7,055 nucleotides of DNA, taken from an uncultured Gammaproteobacteria bacterium (GTDB taxonomy: Bacteria > Pseudomonadota > Gammaproteobacteria > SZUA-140). Below are positions 1 through 6,711 of the stretch, one piece after another (position 1 is the stretch's first letter; each line of letters begins with the position of its first letter). Under the pieces are notes generated by a model that did not search any database, was not told the DNA's origin, and worked only from the letters and a program-made list of their open reading frames with translations. The position numbers were made by a program, and so were the translations under genes. The DNA lies in contig CALZMY010000027.1 of assembly GCA_945788675.1 (NCBI GenBank), positions 1-7,055 on the forward strand, written 5' to 3'.

Positions 1-69
1 AGTCTGGGCACCCACCAAAAACGTCAATATGCTTTATTGAACGCATTAATGCCGGATGAACGGAGGTGA
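1..69 (+). CDS. Possible 3' end of an upstream gene (partial)
   Basis: Frame 1 is open from the first base of the window to a TGA at 67-69 and reads SLGTHQKRQYALLNALMPDE followed by RR. Its stop overlaps the GTG start of the next gene by four bases (GTGA at 66-69), a layout typical of translationally coupled genes. That overlap is the main reason to favour this frame. The other two plus frames are also open at the window edge, with stops at 38-40 and 57-59, so the choice is not secure. The fragment is too short to recognise a family. If it is real, the upstream gene and the AT-rich gene at 66-584 form a two-gene unit. Confidence 0.3.
   Translation, partial: SLGTHQKRQYALLNALMPDERR
62..69 (+). 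promoter_or_regulatory. Strong Shine-Dalgarno sequence GGAGGTGA
   Basis: GGAGGTGA pairs over eight bases with the 3' tail of 16S rRNA, the best ribosome binding site in the window. It overlaps the GTG at 66 that opens the long reading frame, so it cannot serve that codon in the usual way. The ATG at 73-75 lies at ideal distance (six bases after GGAGG), but in its own frame it encodes only seven codons before a TAA at 94-96. Either the long gene starts by coupling at GTG 66, or initiation is at ATG 73 and the frames are joined by a -1 shift or a missing base in the T run at 78-82. Confidence 0.55.
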
Positions 70-584
70 CAAATGCTATTTTTCAGGGCCGACTAATTAT
101 TCTTGTCTCCATTGATGCAGTTGTTTATAGCAGTCGCTTATCGAGGATAGGCGAGCCACTTGATATATCCGGTGTTTATGTGTTTAAAAAGGATAATTGC
201 TCAAAAGATGGTTGCTTCTTTGGTATGCACCCTGATTTTAGTTTTAGTTATCTTCCGGATAACGAAGAGGTGATAATTACTAAGACTGAGTTAGGGTTTG
301 CGATGAGGCATGTAGGATGGAAAAACAAAATGATGAGTATGGAGTTTTTTCGAAATAATCCTAATGTAGGATGGAGCACTGAAGATATTATGTTCAATTG
401 GATAAGCTGGGGCGTTCAATTGGGTATAGGGAGAGAGTCACGGAGACTTCGAATGTTTTTTGATCAAGCGGGGTCTCTCATAATAGAATCGAAGTATAGA
501 GAAACTGGCCTGGCGTTTTTTGTGCTCCCTTTTACTGAATCTTATACACACAAAATGAAGCTAATTCGAAAAGATGTTTCATAA
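66..584 (+). CDS. Hypothetical protein, AT-rich accessory gene
   Basis: I do not recognise this 172-residue protein. The N terminus has a short hydrophobic stretch (about residues 9-21, LIILVSIDAVVY) that could be a weak membrane or signal segment, though it contains an Asp. The rest looks soluble, rich in aromatic residues and mixed in charge, with two cysteines (45 and 50) and a C-terminal half dense in Trp/Phe (about 84-155). Codon use is AT-rich, with many A/T-ending codons, in clear contrast to the GC-richer genes from 690 on. This suggests horizontal acquisition (inference). Only GTG 66 is available as an in-frame start near the 5' end. It overlaps a possible upstream stop by four bases, with a strong ribosome binding site aimed at an out-of-frame ATG 73, so the first few residues are uncertain. 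With one more T in the T run, the protein would begin MLFFQGRLIILV. An immunity or antitoxin partner of an upstream gene is conceivable but nothing visible shows it. Confidence 0.6.
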   Translation: MTNAIFQGRLIILVSIDAVVYSSRLSRIGEPLDISGVYVFKKDNCSKDGCFFGMHPDFSFSYLPDNEEVIITKTELGFAMRHVGWKNKMMSMEFFRNNPNVGWSTEDIMFNWISWGVQLGIGRESRRLRMFFDQAGSLIIESKYRETGLAFFVLPFTESYTHKMKLIRKDVS

Positions 585-689
585 CAAGAGGAAGGTAGTA
601 TCAGAATAGAGGCGGCAACGCTTGGTGGATAATGCCTTGCAGACTAATCTACTTTATATCGAAACAAGCTTAATATTTGTATTTTTTCC

Positions 690-2093
690 TCAATTCTTCT
701 TGTTAATTTCTATAGGCGCATCGGGTAACGTTTTGCCCGTATTAAGAATCCCATTAGGATCGAACTGCTGTTTGATCCGATGCATCAGGTCAAGTGTTAC
801 CGGGTCGATCTCACGTGCGACAAAGTCGCGTTTTTCAATGCCGACACCGTGTTCGCCAGAGATCGTGCCGTTTAATTTCAGGACTAGACTAAACACGGCA
901 TCGAGACACTGTTCGGCGTTGTGCTGCTGTTGCGGGTCATCGGGGTCTAACAGCAGATTGGTATGCAGGTTGCCGTTGCCTGCGTGACCAAAATTGACGA
1001 TCGGGATGTTGTGTTGTTTAGATAGCTGTTGCAGGCCACGAATCAATTCCGGCAGGCGTGACACCGGCACCACGATATCTTCGTTGATCTTTTTTGGTGC
1101 GATGTTGCGCAGTGCCGGTGAGAGTGCCTTGCGTGTATTCCACAATGCCTGAATCTCTTCTGGCGTGGTGGCTGCAGTGAGATCGAGCAGCCCGTCATTG
1201 CGCGCTGCATCGCTGACTTTGGTGACGGCTTCATCGAGGCTCGCGCTGAGCCCGTCGACCTCGATCATTAGCATCGCCCCGGCCCCTTGTGGTAGGTCGG
1301 CCTTTGAGTAGTCACGGATCATCTCAATCGCGGTACCGTCGATGAACTCCAGTGCGCATGGTACCACTGCCTGTGCCATGATCGCTGAGACCGCTTTGGC
1401 TGCATCATCAATAGTGGCGTAGATCGCCTGCAGTGTGCGTTTGCCCTCGGGTAGTGGGGTCAGTTTCAGGGTCGCCTCGGTGATGATCGCGAGTGTCCCT
1501 TCGGAGCCGATCAGCAGACGGGTGAGATCATAACCGACCACCCCTTTGGTGGTGTAGACGCCGCAGCGGATCTCGCGCCCGTCGCCGCTGATGGCGCGTA
1601 GCCCAAGGGTGTTTTCACGCGGGGTGCCGTATTTAACGGCACGTGGTCCGGATGAGTTATAGGCGAGGTTGCCACCTACGCTGCAGACGGCCGCACTGGT
1701 GGGGTCCGGTGGCCAGAAGAAACCGTGTTTGCCTGCTGCCTGCTGGACCTCCTGATTGGTGACCCCTGGCATCACGACCATTACGCGATTATCGGGGTCG
1801 ACCTTGATGATTTCACGCATGCGCTCGAACGACAGTACTACGCCGCCGGCAATGGGTACTGTGGCACCGGTAGTGCCGGTGCCTTTGCCACGTGCAGTGA
1901 TCGCGATGCGGTGCTGGTTACAGAGCTGGACGATCTTGACGGTCTGTTGATGGTCCTGCGGGAAGAGTACTGCCTCGGGCAGCGCCTCTCGGCGGCTATT
2001 ATCGTAGCCGTACGGCCAGCAGTCGGCAGGGTCATGCAGCAGGTTTTCATCGCCGACGATGGCGCGCAGTGTCGCCAGCAGTTCAGGGGTCAT
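690..2093 (-). CDS. FAD-binding oxidoreductase, GlcD/D-lactate dehydrogenase family
   Basis: This 467-residue flavoenzyme belongs to the VAO/PCMH superfamily and probably oxidises a D-2-hydroxy acid (D-lactate, glycolate or D-2-hydroxyglutarate) to the 2-oxo acid. The N-terminal FAD-binding domain (about 35-215) shows the ARGKGTGTTGATVP loop (67-80), the SVGGNLAYNSSGPRAVKYGT segment (138-157) and LLIGSEGTLAIITEATL (193-209). The C-terminal FAD-oxidase domain (about 216-455) has R321 and S325 in the W..R...S motif, the HAGNGNLH motif (H370, H377) and SGEHGVG (E414, H415). In D-2-hydroxyglutarate and D-lactate dehydrogenases the last two motifs bind metal and substrate. No motif is missing and the length is normal. 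No signal peptide or iron-sulfur domain is present, and no glcE or glcF lies downstream, so it is probably a stand-alone dehydrogenase rather than a glycolate oxidase subunit. The ATG lies six bases after the dolP stop (TAA ACCACC ATG) without a Shine-Dalgarno sequence, so coupled translation is likely. It is the last gene of the operon. The exact substrate cannot be told. Confidence 0.93.
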   Translation of the reverse strand: MTPELLATLRAIVGDENLLHDPADCWPYGYDNSRREALPEAVLFPQDHQQTVKIVQLCNQHRIAITARGKGTGTTGATVPIAGGVVLSFERMREIIKVDPDNRVMVVMPGVTNQEVQQAAGKHGFFWPPDPTSAAVCSVGGNLAYNSSGPRAVKYGTPRENTLGLRAISGDGREIRCGVYTTKGVVGYDLTRLLIGSEGTLAIITEATLKLTPLPEGKRTLQAIYATIDDAAKAVSAIMAQAVVPCALEFIDGTAIEMIRDYSKADLPQGAGAMLMIEVDGLSASLDEAVTKVSDAARNDGLLDLTAATTPEEIQALWNTRKALSPALRNIAPKKINEDIVVPVSRLPELIRGLQQLSKQHNIPIVNFGHAGNGNLHTNLLLDPDDPQQQHNAEQCLDAVFSLVLKLNGTISGEHGVGIEKRDFVAREIDPVTLDLMHRIKQQFDPNGILNTGKTLPDAPIEINKKN

Positions 2094-2099
2094 GGTGGT

Positions 2100-2681
2100 T
2101 TAGGCGTCTATGTATTCGAAGACTTTGACGATGCCCTGTACCCCTTTCACCTGCTGCACGGTCCTGGCGGCGGCGTCGCCTTCGGCGCGTGTGACAAGCC
2201 CCATCAGATAGACGAAGCCTCTTTCACTGACCACTTTGACGTAGGCACTGCTCACCCCTTTGGCGCTGAGCAGCGAGCTTTTTGCCTTGAAGGTGATGGC
2301 GGTGTCGTTATTTTGAACCTTGAGCCCGATCGCTGCAGTGATTTTGATTTCGTTATGCACCTGTTTGATCTTTATGTTCTGGCGCGCATGCGCTGCAGCG
2401 CGCTTACGATGCTGTTCACTGGGTACCTGCCCGACCAGTAGCGCGATACCATTGAAGACGATGGCTTCTATGCGGGCGTTCTTCATTAGCTCCTTGTCTT
2501 GATGGATGGCGCCATTGATTTTGAGTTCGGCAGTCTGGTCGTCAAGGATTGTGCCGGCGGAACGTCTGTCATGTATGACAGCAGCGCCAGTGGCTGCACC
2601 AGCGACGATGACTGGGGCGCACCCCTGTAGTGATGTGGTAATGAGCAGGGCCGCAAGGGCGATACCGAGTAGTTGCTTCAC
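2100..2681 (-). CDS. dolP: DolP (YraP), BON-domain outer-membrane lipoprotein
   Basis: This 193-residue lipoprotein has a signal peptide with a hydrophobic core (about 4-17) and the lipobox LQGC, with lipidation expected at Cys21. Residue +2 is Ala rather than Asp, as expected for Lol-dependent export to the outer membrane. The conserved HDRRSAGT segment (37-44) is followed by two BON domains, about 47-113 and 126-192, each with its characteristic glycine (LLVGQ near 84, LMGLV near 161). E. coli DolP is 191 residues and aligns throughout, including the shared LQGC lipobox. In E. coli, DolP binds anionic phospholipids at division sites and supports outer-membrane integrity and BAM function. 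The start is GTG, only two bases after the gmhA stop, and an AGGAG at suitable spacing supports it. It lies in the same operon order as in E. coli. Confidence 0.93.
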   Translation of the reverse strand: MKQLLGIALAALLITTSLQGCAPVIVAGAATGAAVIHDRRSAGTILDDQTAELKINGAIHQDKELMKNARIEAIVFNGIALLVGQVPSEQHRKRAAAHARQNIKIKQVHNEIKITAAIGLKVQNNDTAITFKAKSSLLSAKGVSSAYVKVVSERGFVYLMGLVTRAEGDAAARTVQQVKGVQGIVKVFEYIDA

Positions 2682-2683
2682 AA

Positions 2684-3277
2684 TCAGCTCTCCTGTCCGA
2701 GTAGTTGGTAGTCGATGAGGTCACAAAGGCAGTGAATGGTGAGCAGGTGTACCTCCTGGATACGCGCAGTGTTGTCTGCCGGAACGCGGATTTCAACATC
2801 ATTTTCGCGCAGGATATTGGCGATTTCACCACCGTCACGGCCGCTAAAGGCGATCACGTTCATCTCGCGTTCGTGCGCGGCATGAATGGCATTAACGACA
2901 TTTTTTGAGCCCCCGCTGGTGGAGATGCCAACGAGTACATCGCCGGGTTGTCCCAGTGCGCGTACCTGTTTGGAAAAGACATCGTCAAACGAATAGTCGT
3001 TGGCGATTGAGGTGATGGTTGAGGCGTCGGTGGTCAGGGCGAAGCCTGGCAGCCCTGGTCGCTCAATCTCGAAGCGGTTTAGTAGCTCCGAGGAAAAGTG
3101 TTGTGCATCGGCCGCCGAACCACCGTTGCCACAGGTGAGTATCTTGCGTTCGTTGAGCAGGCAGGCGGTTAAGAGATCGGCTGCGATCACAATCGGTTGC
3201 GACAGGGTTTCCATCGATTGCATTTTAGTTTCGATGCTGTCATTGAAGATGCGTTTTATACGAGTGGCGAAATCCAT
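2684..3277 (-). CDS. gmhA: Phosphoheptose isomerase GmhA (SIS domain; DiaA-type locus)
   Basis: This 197-residue single SIS-domain protein would convert sedoheptulose 7-phosphate to D-glycero-D-manno-heptose 7-phosphate, the first step of ADP-heptose synthesis for the LPS core. Phosphosugar-binding motifs are clear: CGNGGSAADAQHF (49-61), IANDYSF (91-97), GISTSGGS (117-124) and RIQEVHLLTIH (172-182). By alignment from memory with E. coli GmhA, the metal and catalytic residues His61, Glu65, Gln172 and His180 correspond to H60, E64, Q174 and H182, all present. E. coli DiaA, the DnaA-binding protein encoded at this locus, has Met and Asn at the Glu65 and His180 positions. This protein is therefore probably an active isomerase, like the Pseudomonas enzyme at the same locus, although its C-terminal CLCDLID is shared with DiaA. 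A second role in DnaA control cannot be excluded. The ATG start has no evident Shine-Dalgarno sequence. The gene starts 44 bases after yraN. Confidence 0.9.
   Translation of the reverse strand: MDFATRIKRIFNDSIETKMQSMETLSQPIVIAADLLTACLLNERKILTCGNGGSAADAQHFSSELLNRFEIERPGLPGFALTTDASTITSIANDYSFDDVFSKQVRALGQPGDVLVGISTSGGSKNVVNAIHAAHEREMNVIAFSGRDGGEIANILRENDVEIRVPADNTARIQEVHLLTIHCLCDLIDYQLLGQES
2690..2694 (-). promoter_or_regulatory. Ribosome binding site of dolP (AGGAG), fixes the GTG start
   Basis: On the minus strand AGGAG lies inside the last codons of gmhA, eight bases before GTG at 2681-2679. It supports the non-ATG start. It also places the start just in front of the basic n-region and hydrophobic core of the lipoprotein signal peptide. 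Confidence 0.7.
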
Positions 3278-3321
3278 AAGGGTGGCGTGTTGTCTCTTGT
3301 GTTATGTTGATTGGCAAATTA

Positions 3322-3735
3322 TTAAAATCGGGCCTGAAAAGCGTCCTGTATCCATTGGATATTGTGTTGTTGTGCTGTTGAGGCCGTCTGGGCATGAATA
3401 GCAATTACATCGAAACGCGCGGGTTGCCTTGCCGCCTGCCGATTTTCCTGCAAATAGTGTAACGCACTCACGATCAGCTTGTCTTGTTTGCGCCGATCAA
3501 CGCTGGCATCGGCACCGCCAAAGCGGCGGTTGCGGCGGTAGCGTACCTCAATAAAAACGATGCTCTGCTGGTGTTTCATGATCAGATCGATCTCACCGCG
3601 CCGGCAGCGATAGTTGCGGGTGATAAGCTGTAAGCCCTGTTGTTGTAGATACTGCAGGGCGAGGGTTTCTGCGTGGTGGCCACTGTCGAGCGTACTATCG
3701 TTGCTGTTCATGCTGCCGTCCATGGCGTGGGTCAT
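3322..3735 (-). CDS. yraN: YraN, UPF0102 predicted endonuclease-fold protein
   Basis: This 137-residue protein belongs to the UPF0102/YraN family, whose cellular function is unknown. The family has a restriction-endonuclease-like (PD-(D/E)xK) fold. Visible motifs are the N-terminal helix AETLALQYLQQQG (22-34), RNYRCRRGEIDLIM (40-53) with E48 and D50, and VFIEVRYR (60-67) with E63. The arginine at 65, in place of the usual lysine, is also found in the E. coli protein. The FGGADASV segment (72-79) and the DAF near the C terminus match the family. The annotated ATG gives a slightly long N terminus, and Met5 or Met9 are equally possible starts. No candidate has a strong Shine-Dalgarno sequence. 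It lies 18 bases after lpoA, as in the E. coli operon. Confidence 0.9.
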   Translation of the reverse strand: MTHAMDGSMNSNDSTLDSGHHAETLALQYLQQQGLQLITRNYRCRRGEIDLIMKHQQSIVFIEVRYRRNRRFGGADASVDRRKQDKLIVSALHYLQENRQAARQPARFDVIAIHAQTASTAQQHNIQWIQDAFQARF

Positions 3736-3753
3736 GTAAAAATTTAGTGTCTG

Positions 3754-5664
3754 TTACAGTGGGCGTGCGATGCCGCGCCTGAAGCGTGCCCAGGGCAGCT
3801 GTCGAACGATGCGGTTCGATTCATTCAGGCTCAGGGAGCCTGTTTCACCACTATGGCGCTGGTAACGGAATGTCGCCATATGTTTGATCTGGGGGATCAG
3901 GTGATAGGCATCGATTCCCATGGCATAAAAACGGGTGTACTGACGGTTTTCGTCTGGCCACAGTTTCTGGATGCGGGCATCAAGGTCGGTCGCCCCTTGT
4001 GTGTTTCTCAGCACCCATGGAATATCACAGAAAGTGATCTCGTCGAGATCTCGGTTGGCTTCTCTGTCCGAGGTGCCGGAGTAGAGGTGGGAGGTGGCGT
4101 AGACCGGCAGGTCGCCGGCGTAATGAAATTTGAGTTGTGGTTTGATGAGCCGTGCCTGACGAGGGAAAGCGACCATGAAAATGAAGTCGGCATCCTGTCG
4201 GCGGCGAGGTTCAAATTTGAGTTTGGTGCCAAGCAGGCTTTCTAGCGCCTGCTTGCGCTGTCCGCTTTCATCAATATTGAGTAGAGTACGGAGCGGGCCT
4301 GAAAAATCATTTTTGCTGGAGGCGTAGGTTTGTTGTTCGGCGATGCTGCCGCTAAGGGCTTCCCAGCTCTCATTAAAGGCTTGCAGAATGCGCGCTGCCC
4401 ACTCGCCTTCGGGAACGATGGTGAGTGCCTGATTGTAGCCATCGAGCCATGCCCGCTCAGCCAGTTGACGCGCTTCGTCTTCAGGCGAGAGGCCAAATTG
4501 AAACAGGTTATCTGCCATCAATGTTGGATCATTACTGTAATTGAGTGACAGGGTGGGGACGGTTATCTCGTCTTCCTGTAGCAGTGAATCGACGTCTGCT
4601 TTGTTAAGCGGTCCAACAATGAATTTAGCACCGTTATCAACCGCTAACTGGTACAGTTCGGCGACCGTGCTTTCTGTGGTGGTAGTATCATAGAGCTGGA
4701 TGGCAGGTAGTGCTTCGTTGCTGTTGTTGTTGAAGTGGGCGGCAAGAAAACCGTCACGAATCACGGCGGCTACTTTGGCGAAGTTGCCACTCATGGGTAG
4801 CAGCAGCGCAATTTTATTGGGGTGGACGACAGCACCTGATCGCAGTGCATCAATGGAGGCCAGAATGTTTTCCGATACCTGCAGATTGGGATAGTGATCG
4901 CGCCAGCTGGCGAGTGACTGTGTCAGGGCGGTGCTATCACTGATATCGGCAGCGCTGCGCTGAGTGCGCTTGGCGAGCAGGGCAAGTTCCAGCCAGCCGC
5001 TGAGTGGGTCGGGGGGTGGATCAATGCGCAGCTGCTGTAACATCTCTTCCGATAACATCATCAGCGATTGCCAGATCAGTAGTTGATTCTCTTCAATCTC
5101 GGATGGTGTGTCGGGCAGGGCATCAAAAGGCGTGGTGAGGTAGTAGCCCCTTTTGATGTATTCGCGCACCGCTTCAATTAGATTCCCTGCGCGGCTATAG
5201 GCCTGGGCGCGTAGCTGGTAATACTGGGCGTGTTGCTCAGCAGTAGTGAGTGGCGACGGGGGTTGTTGTAATAATTCAAGGGCATAAGCTGGATTTGACT
5301 CAGCAAGTGCGATACGGGCTGCGAGCAAATGGAAGTCTAGCTGTTGCGTCGCGCTGAGCCCTTCGGTCGGTATCATCTGCAGTGCCCGTTGTGCCTGCGC
5401 TAAATAATTGCCCTCCAATAGCATGGCGACAGCCTTTATCTGGAAGTCAGTGCGCGCTTCCTGGGGGGCAATCAGTGCGAGTTGTTTGTAGGCATTGCTA
5501 GCAGCCTCGTATTCGCCTTCGCGTTCAGCCAGCTCAGCAAACTCAATCAGCGCTGCGGTATCGCGTTGTACGGTGTCATCAGGGGTTGTGGTACAGCCAC
5601 TGATAGCGAAGGTGACTACGAAAGCCGCGAGCAGGATTCGAAAACGGAGTGAAGATTTGGCCAT
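3754..5664 (-). CDS. lpoA: LpoA, penicillin-binding protein 1A activator lipoprotein
   Basis: This 636-residue outer-membrane lipoprotein reaches through the periplasm to activate the peptidoglycan synthase PBP1A. The signal peptide has basic residues K3, R7 and R9, a hydrophobic stretch (10-21) and lipobox ISGC with lipidation expected at Cys24. Thr at +2 is compatible with outer-membrane sorting. Residues about 36-265 form the helical TPR-like N domain. The LppC/periplasmic-binding-protein-like C domain begins at HPNKIALLLPMSGNF (281-295). It includes FIVGPLNKADVDSLL (348-362), LFQFGLSPEDEARQLAERAW (387-406), ADFIFMVAFPRQARLIKPQL (492-511), the GIDAYHL segment (583-589) and a GETGSLSL...WARFRRG ending. 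The length is normal for the family. It is the first gene of the minus-strand operon, transcribed divergently from rsmI with a good promoter upstream. No Shine-Dalgarno sequence lies close to the ATG; the nearest AGGA is 16 bases away. The leader is expected to be about 85 bases. Confidence 0.95.
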   Translation of the reverse strand: MAKSSLRFRILLAAFVVTFAISGCTTTPDDTVQRDTAALIEFAELAEREGEYEAASNAYKQLALIAPQEARTDFQIKAVAMLLEGNYLAQAQRALQMIPTEGLSATQQLDFHLLAARIALAESNPAYALELLQQPPSPLTTAEQHAQYYQLRAQAYSRAGNLIEAVREYIKRGYYLTTPFDALPDTPSEIEENQLLIWQSLMMLSEEMLQQLRIDPPPDPLSGWLELALLAKRTQRSAADISDSTALTQSLASWRDHYPNLQVSENILASIDALRSGAVVHPNKIALLLPMSGNFAKVAAVIRDGFLAAHFNNNSNEALPAIQLYDTTTTESTVAELYQLAVDNGAKFIVGPLNKADVDSLLQEDEITVPTLSLNYSNDPTLMADNLFQFGLSPEDEARQLAERAWLDGYNQALTIVPEGEWAARILQAFNESWEALSGSIAEQQTYASSKNDFSGPLRTLLNIDESGQRKQALESLLGTKLKFEPRRRQDADFIFMVAFPRQARLIKPQLKFHYAGDLPVYATSHLYSGTSDREANRDLDEITFCDIPWVLRNTQGATDLDARIQKLWPDENRQYTRFYAMGIDAYHLIPQIKHMATFRYQRHSGETGSLSLNESNRIVRQLPWARFRRGIARPL

Positions 5665-5756
5665 GATCTGTCGTGGGGATTCCTGTGTGCGGTGGGTATG
5701 GGCTCTGTTAAAGTGAGTCCTGATTATGGGCTGGTTAGGGCGCCTTTCGGCAAACT

Positions 5757-5786
5757 ATCATATTATTGGCAGTAACCTGTTGGCAA
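5757..5786 (-). promoter_or_regulatory. Predicted sigma70 promoter of the lpoA operon
   Basis: On the minus strand a -35 box TTGCCA (5786-5781, five of six matches to TTGACA) is followed after 18 bases by TATGAT (5762-5757, five of six matches to TATAAT). Transcription would start near 5750, giving a leader of about 85 bases before lpoA. This is the best promoter-like pair in the divergent region and would drive the five-gene operon. The call rests on consensus matching alone. Confidence 0.55.
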
Positions 5787-5827
5787 AAAAGCCACTTGTT
5801 GTTAGCTATTACTATAACTAAGTCGTT

Positions 5828-5832
5828 GGGGG
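5828..5832 (+). promoter_or_regulatory. Ribosome binding site that decides the rsmI start
   Basis: GGGGG lies six bases before GTG 5839, and the sequence around it (TTGGGGGT) is the only purine-rich run before the gene. The upstream in-frame TTG at 5833 directly abuts this run, leaving no spacer, so GTG 5839 is the more likely start. Confidence 0.5.
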
Positions 5833-5838
5833 TTGTCA

Positions 5839-6681
5839 GTGTCAATTATTAGCGGCGCATTGTATGTGGTGGCGACGCCGATCGGAAATTTGGGTGATAT
5901 GAGCCAGCGTGCGATCGAAGTATTGAGTGGCGTGGTGTTGATTGCTGCTGAGGATAAGCGCCATAGTGGCAAGCTGTTGCATCATTTTGACATTAAGACG
6001 CCCACGATGGCGCTGCATGACCATAATGAGCGCGCGGTGAGTGAGTCGATTGTGGCGCGTCTGTTGGGGGGAGAGGCGGTGGCGTTGGTGAGTGATGCAG
6101 GTACGCCACTGATCAGTGATCCTGGTTATCATCTGGTTGCGCAGGTCCGTGCTGCCGGTTGTCGTGTGATCCCGGTGCCGGGGGCAAGCGCCCTGCTGGC
6201 GGCGTTGTCGGCCTCAGGTCTGCCGAGCGACCGCTTTATCTTTGAGGGTTTTTTACCCGCTAAGGCGGGTGCGCGTAACGCCAGGCTGGAACAGTTGCAA
6301 GGGGAGCATCGGACGTTGATATTTTACGAGGCCCCGCATCGCATTGTGGAGTCGGTGGCGGCGATGACAGGGGTCTTTGGCGCTGATCGACAGGCGGTGA
6401 TCGCGCGTGAACTGACCAAAACTTTCGAGACAATTCATGGTGATACGTTAGCGGGCTTATCGACCTGGCTGAAATCGGACGCCAATCAGCAGCGAGGAGA
6501 GTTTGTGGTGATGGTGGCCGGTGCGCCGCTTGAGGATCAGGAAGTAGACGCAGAAACGGAAAGGGTATTGCGGCTACTACTGGCAGAGATGCCGCTCAAA
6601 CAGGCGGCGACACTGGCGGCGAAGATCACCGGCGTGAAAAAGAACCTGCTTTATCAATTTGCACTGCAGCTTCCCCGTTAA
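5839..6681 (+). CDS. rsmI: RsmI, 16S rRNA (cytidine-1402-2'-O)-methyltransferase
   Basis: RsmI uses S-adenosylmethionine to methylate the ribose of C1402 in the 16S rRNA decoding centre, where RsmH adds the N4 methyl group. Starting at GTG 5839 the protein has 280 residues, close to the E. coli length. Conserved segments are ALYVVATPIGNLGDMSQRA (7-25), AAEDKRHSG (36-44), ALHDHNE (58-64), ALVSDAGTPLISDPGYHLV (82-100), VPGASALLAALSASGLPSDR (113-132), FEGFLPAK (135-142), RTLIFYEAPHRI (158-169), ARELTKTFETIHG (189-201) and RGEFVVMV (219-226). These are the tetrapyrrole-methylase fold motifs of the family, and the C-terminal GVKKNLLYQFAL is also typical. One change is a Lys at residue 40, where E. 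coli has Thr in AAEDTRH. A TTG at 5833 would add two residues but has no room for its ribosome binding site. The gene is divergent from lpoA and followed closely by rnpB, with no obvious terminator between them. Confidence 0.95.
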   Translation: MSIISGALYVVATPIGNLGDMSQRAIEVLSGVVLIAAEDKRHSGKLLHHFDIKTPTMALHDHNERAVSESIVARLLGGEAVALVSDAGTPLISDPGYHLVAQVRAAGCRVIPVPGASALLAALSASGLPSDRFIFEGFLPAKAGARNARLEQLQGEHRTLIFYEAPHRIVESVAAMTGVFGADRQAVIARELTKTFETIHGDTLAGLSTWLKSDANQQRGEFVVMVAGAPLEDQEVDAETERVLRLLLAEMPLKQAATLAAKITGVKKNLLYQFALQLPR

Positions 6682-6711
6682 TATTTTATTCGGAATTAGT
6701 GTGTTTCCCCT

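Noticed and set aside
580..640. TAACAAG after the AT-rich gene, reminiscent of an integron attC end
   Set aside because: No matching GTTRRRY partner or imperfect palindrome follows within the convergent gap, so a cassette is not supported.
664..687. Possible terminator: ACAAG/TTTGT hairpin followed by a T run on the plus strand
   Set aside because: The stem is five weak pairs including a G-T, with a seven-base AT-rich loop. This is too unstable to call, although it sits in the right place between convergent genes.
1725..2441. Long plus-strand open frame (238 residues) antisense to the FAD oxidoreductase and dolP
   Set aside because: It covers the junction of two well-supported minus-strand genes, has no recognisable family and no ribosome binding site. 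Its length reflects the codon composition of the opposite strand.
3853..4245. Plus-strand open frame of 130 residues inside lpoA
   Set aside because: It is antisense to a conserved part of lpoA, with no family resemblance and no expression signals.
5780..5808. Plus-strand rsmI promoter TTGGCA with TAGCTA at 17 bases
   Set aside because: The -10 box matches the consensus at only two positions. The better TATAAC at 5813-5818 has no -35 at proper spacing. Kept only as a speculative finding.
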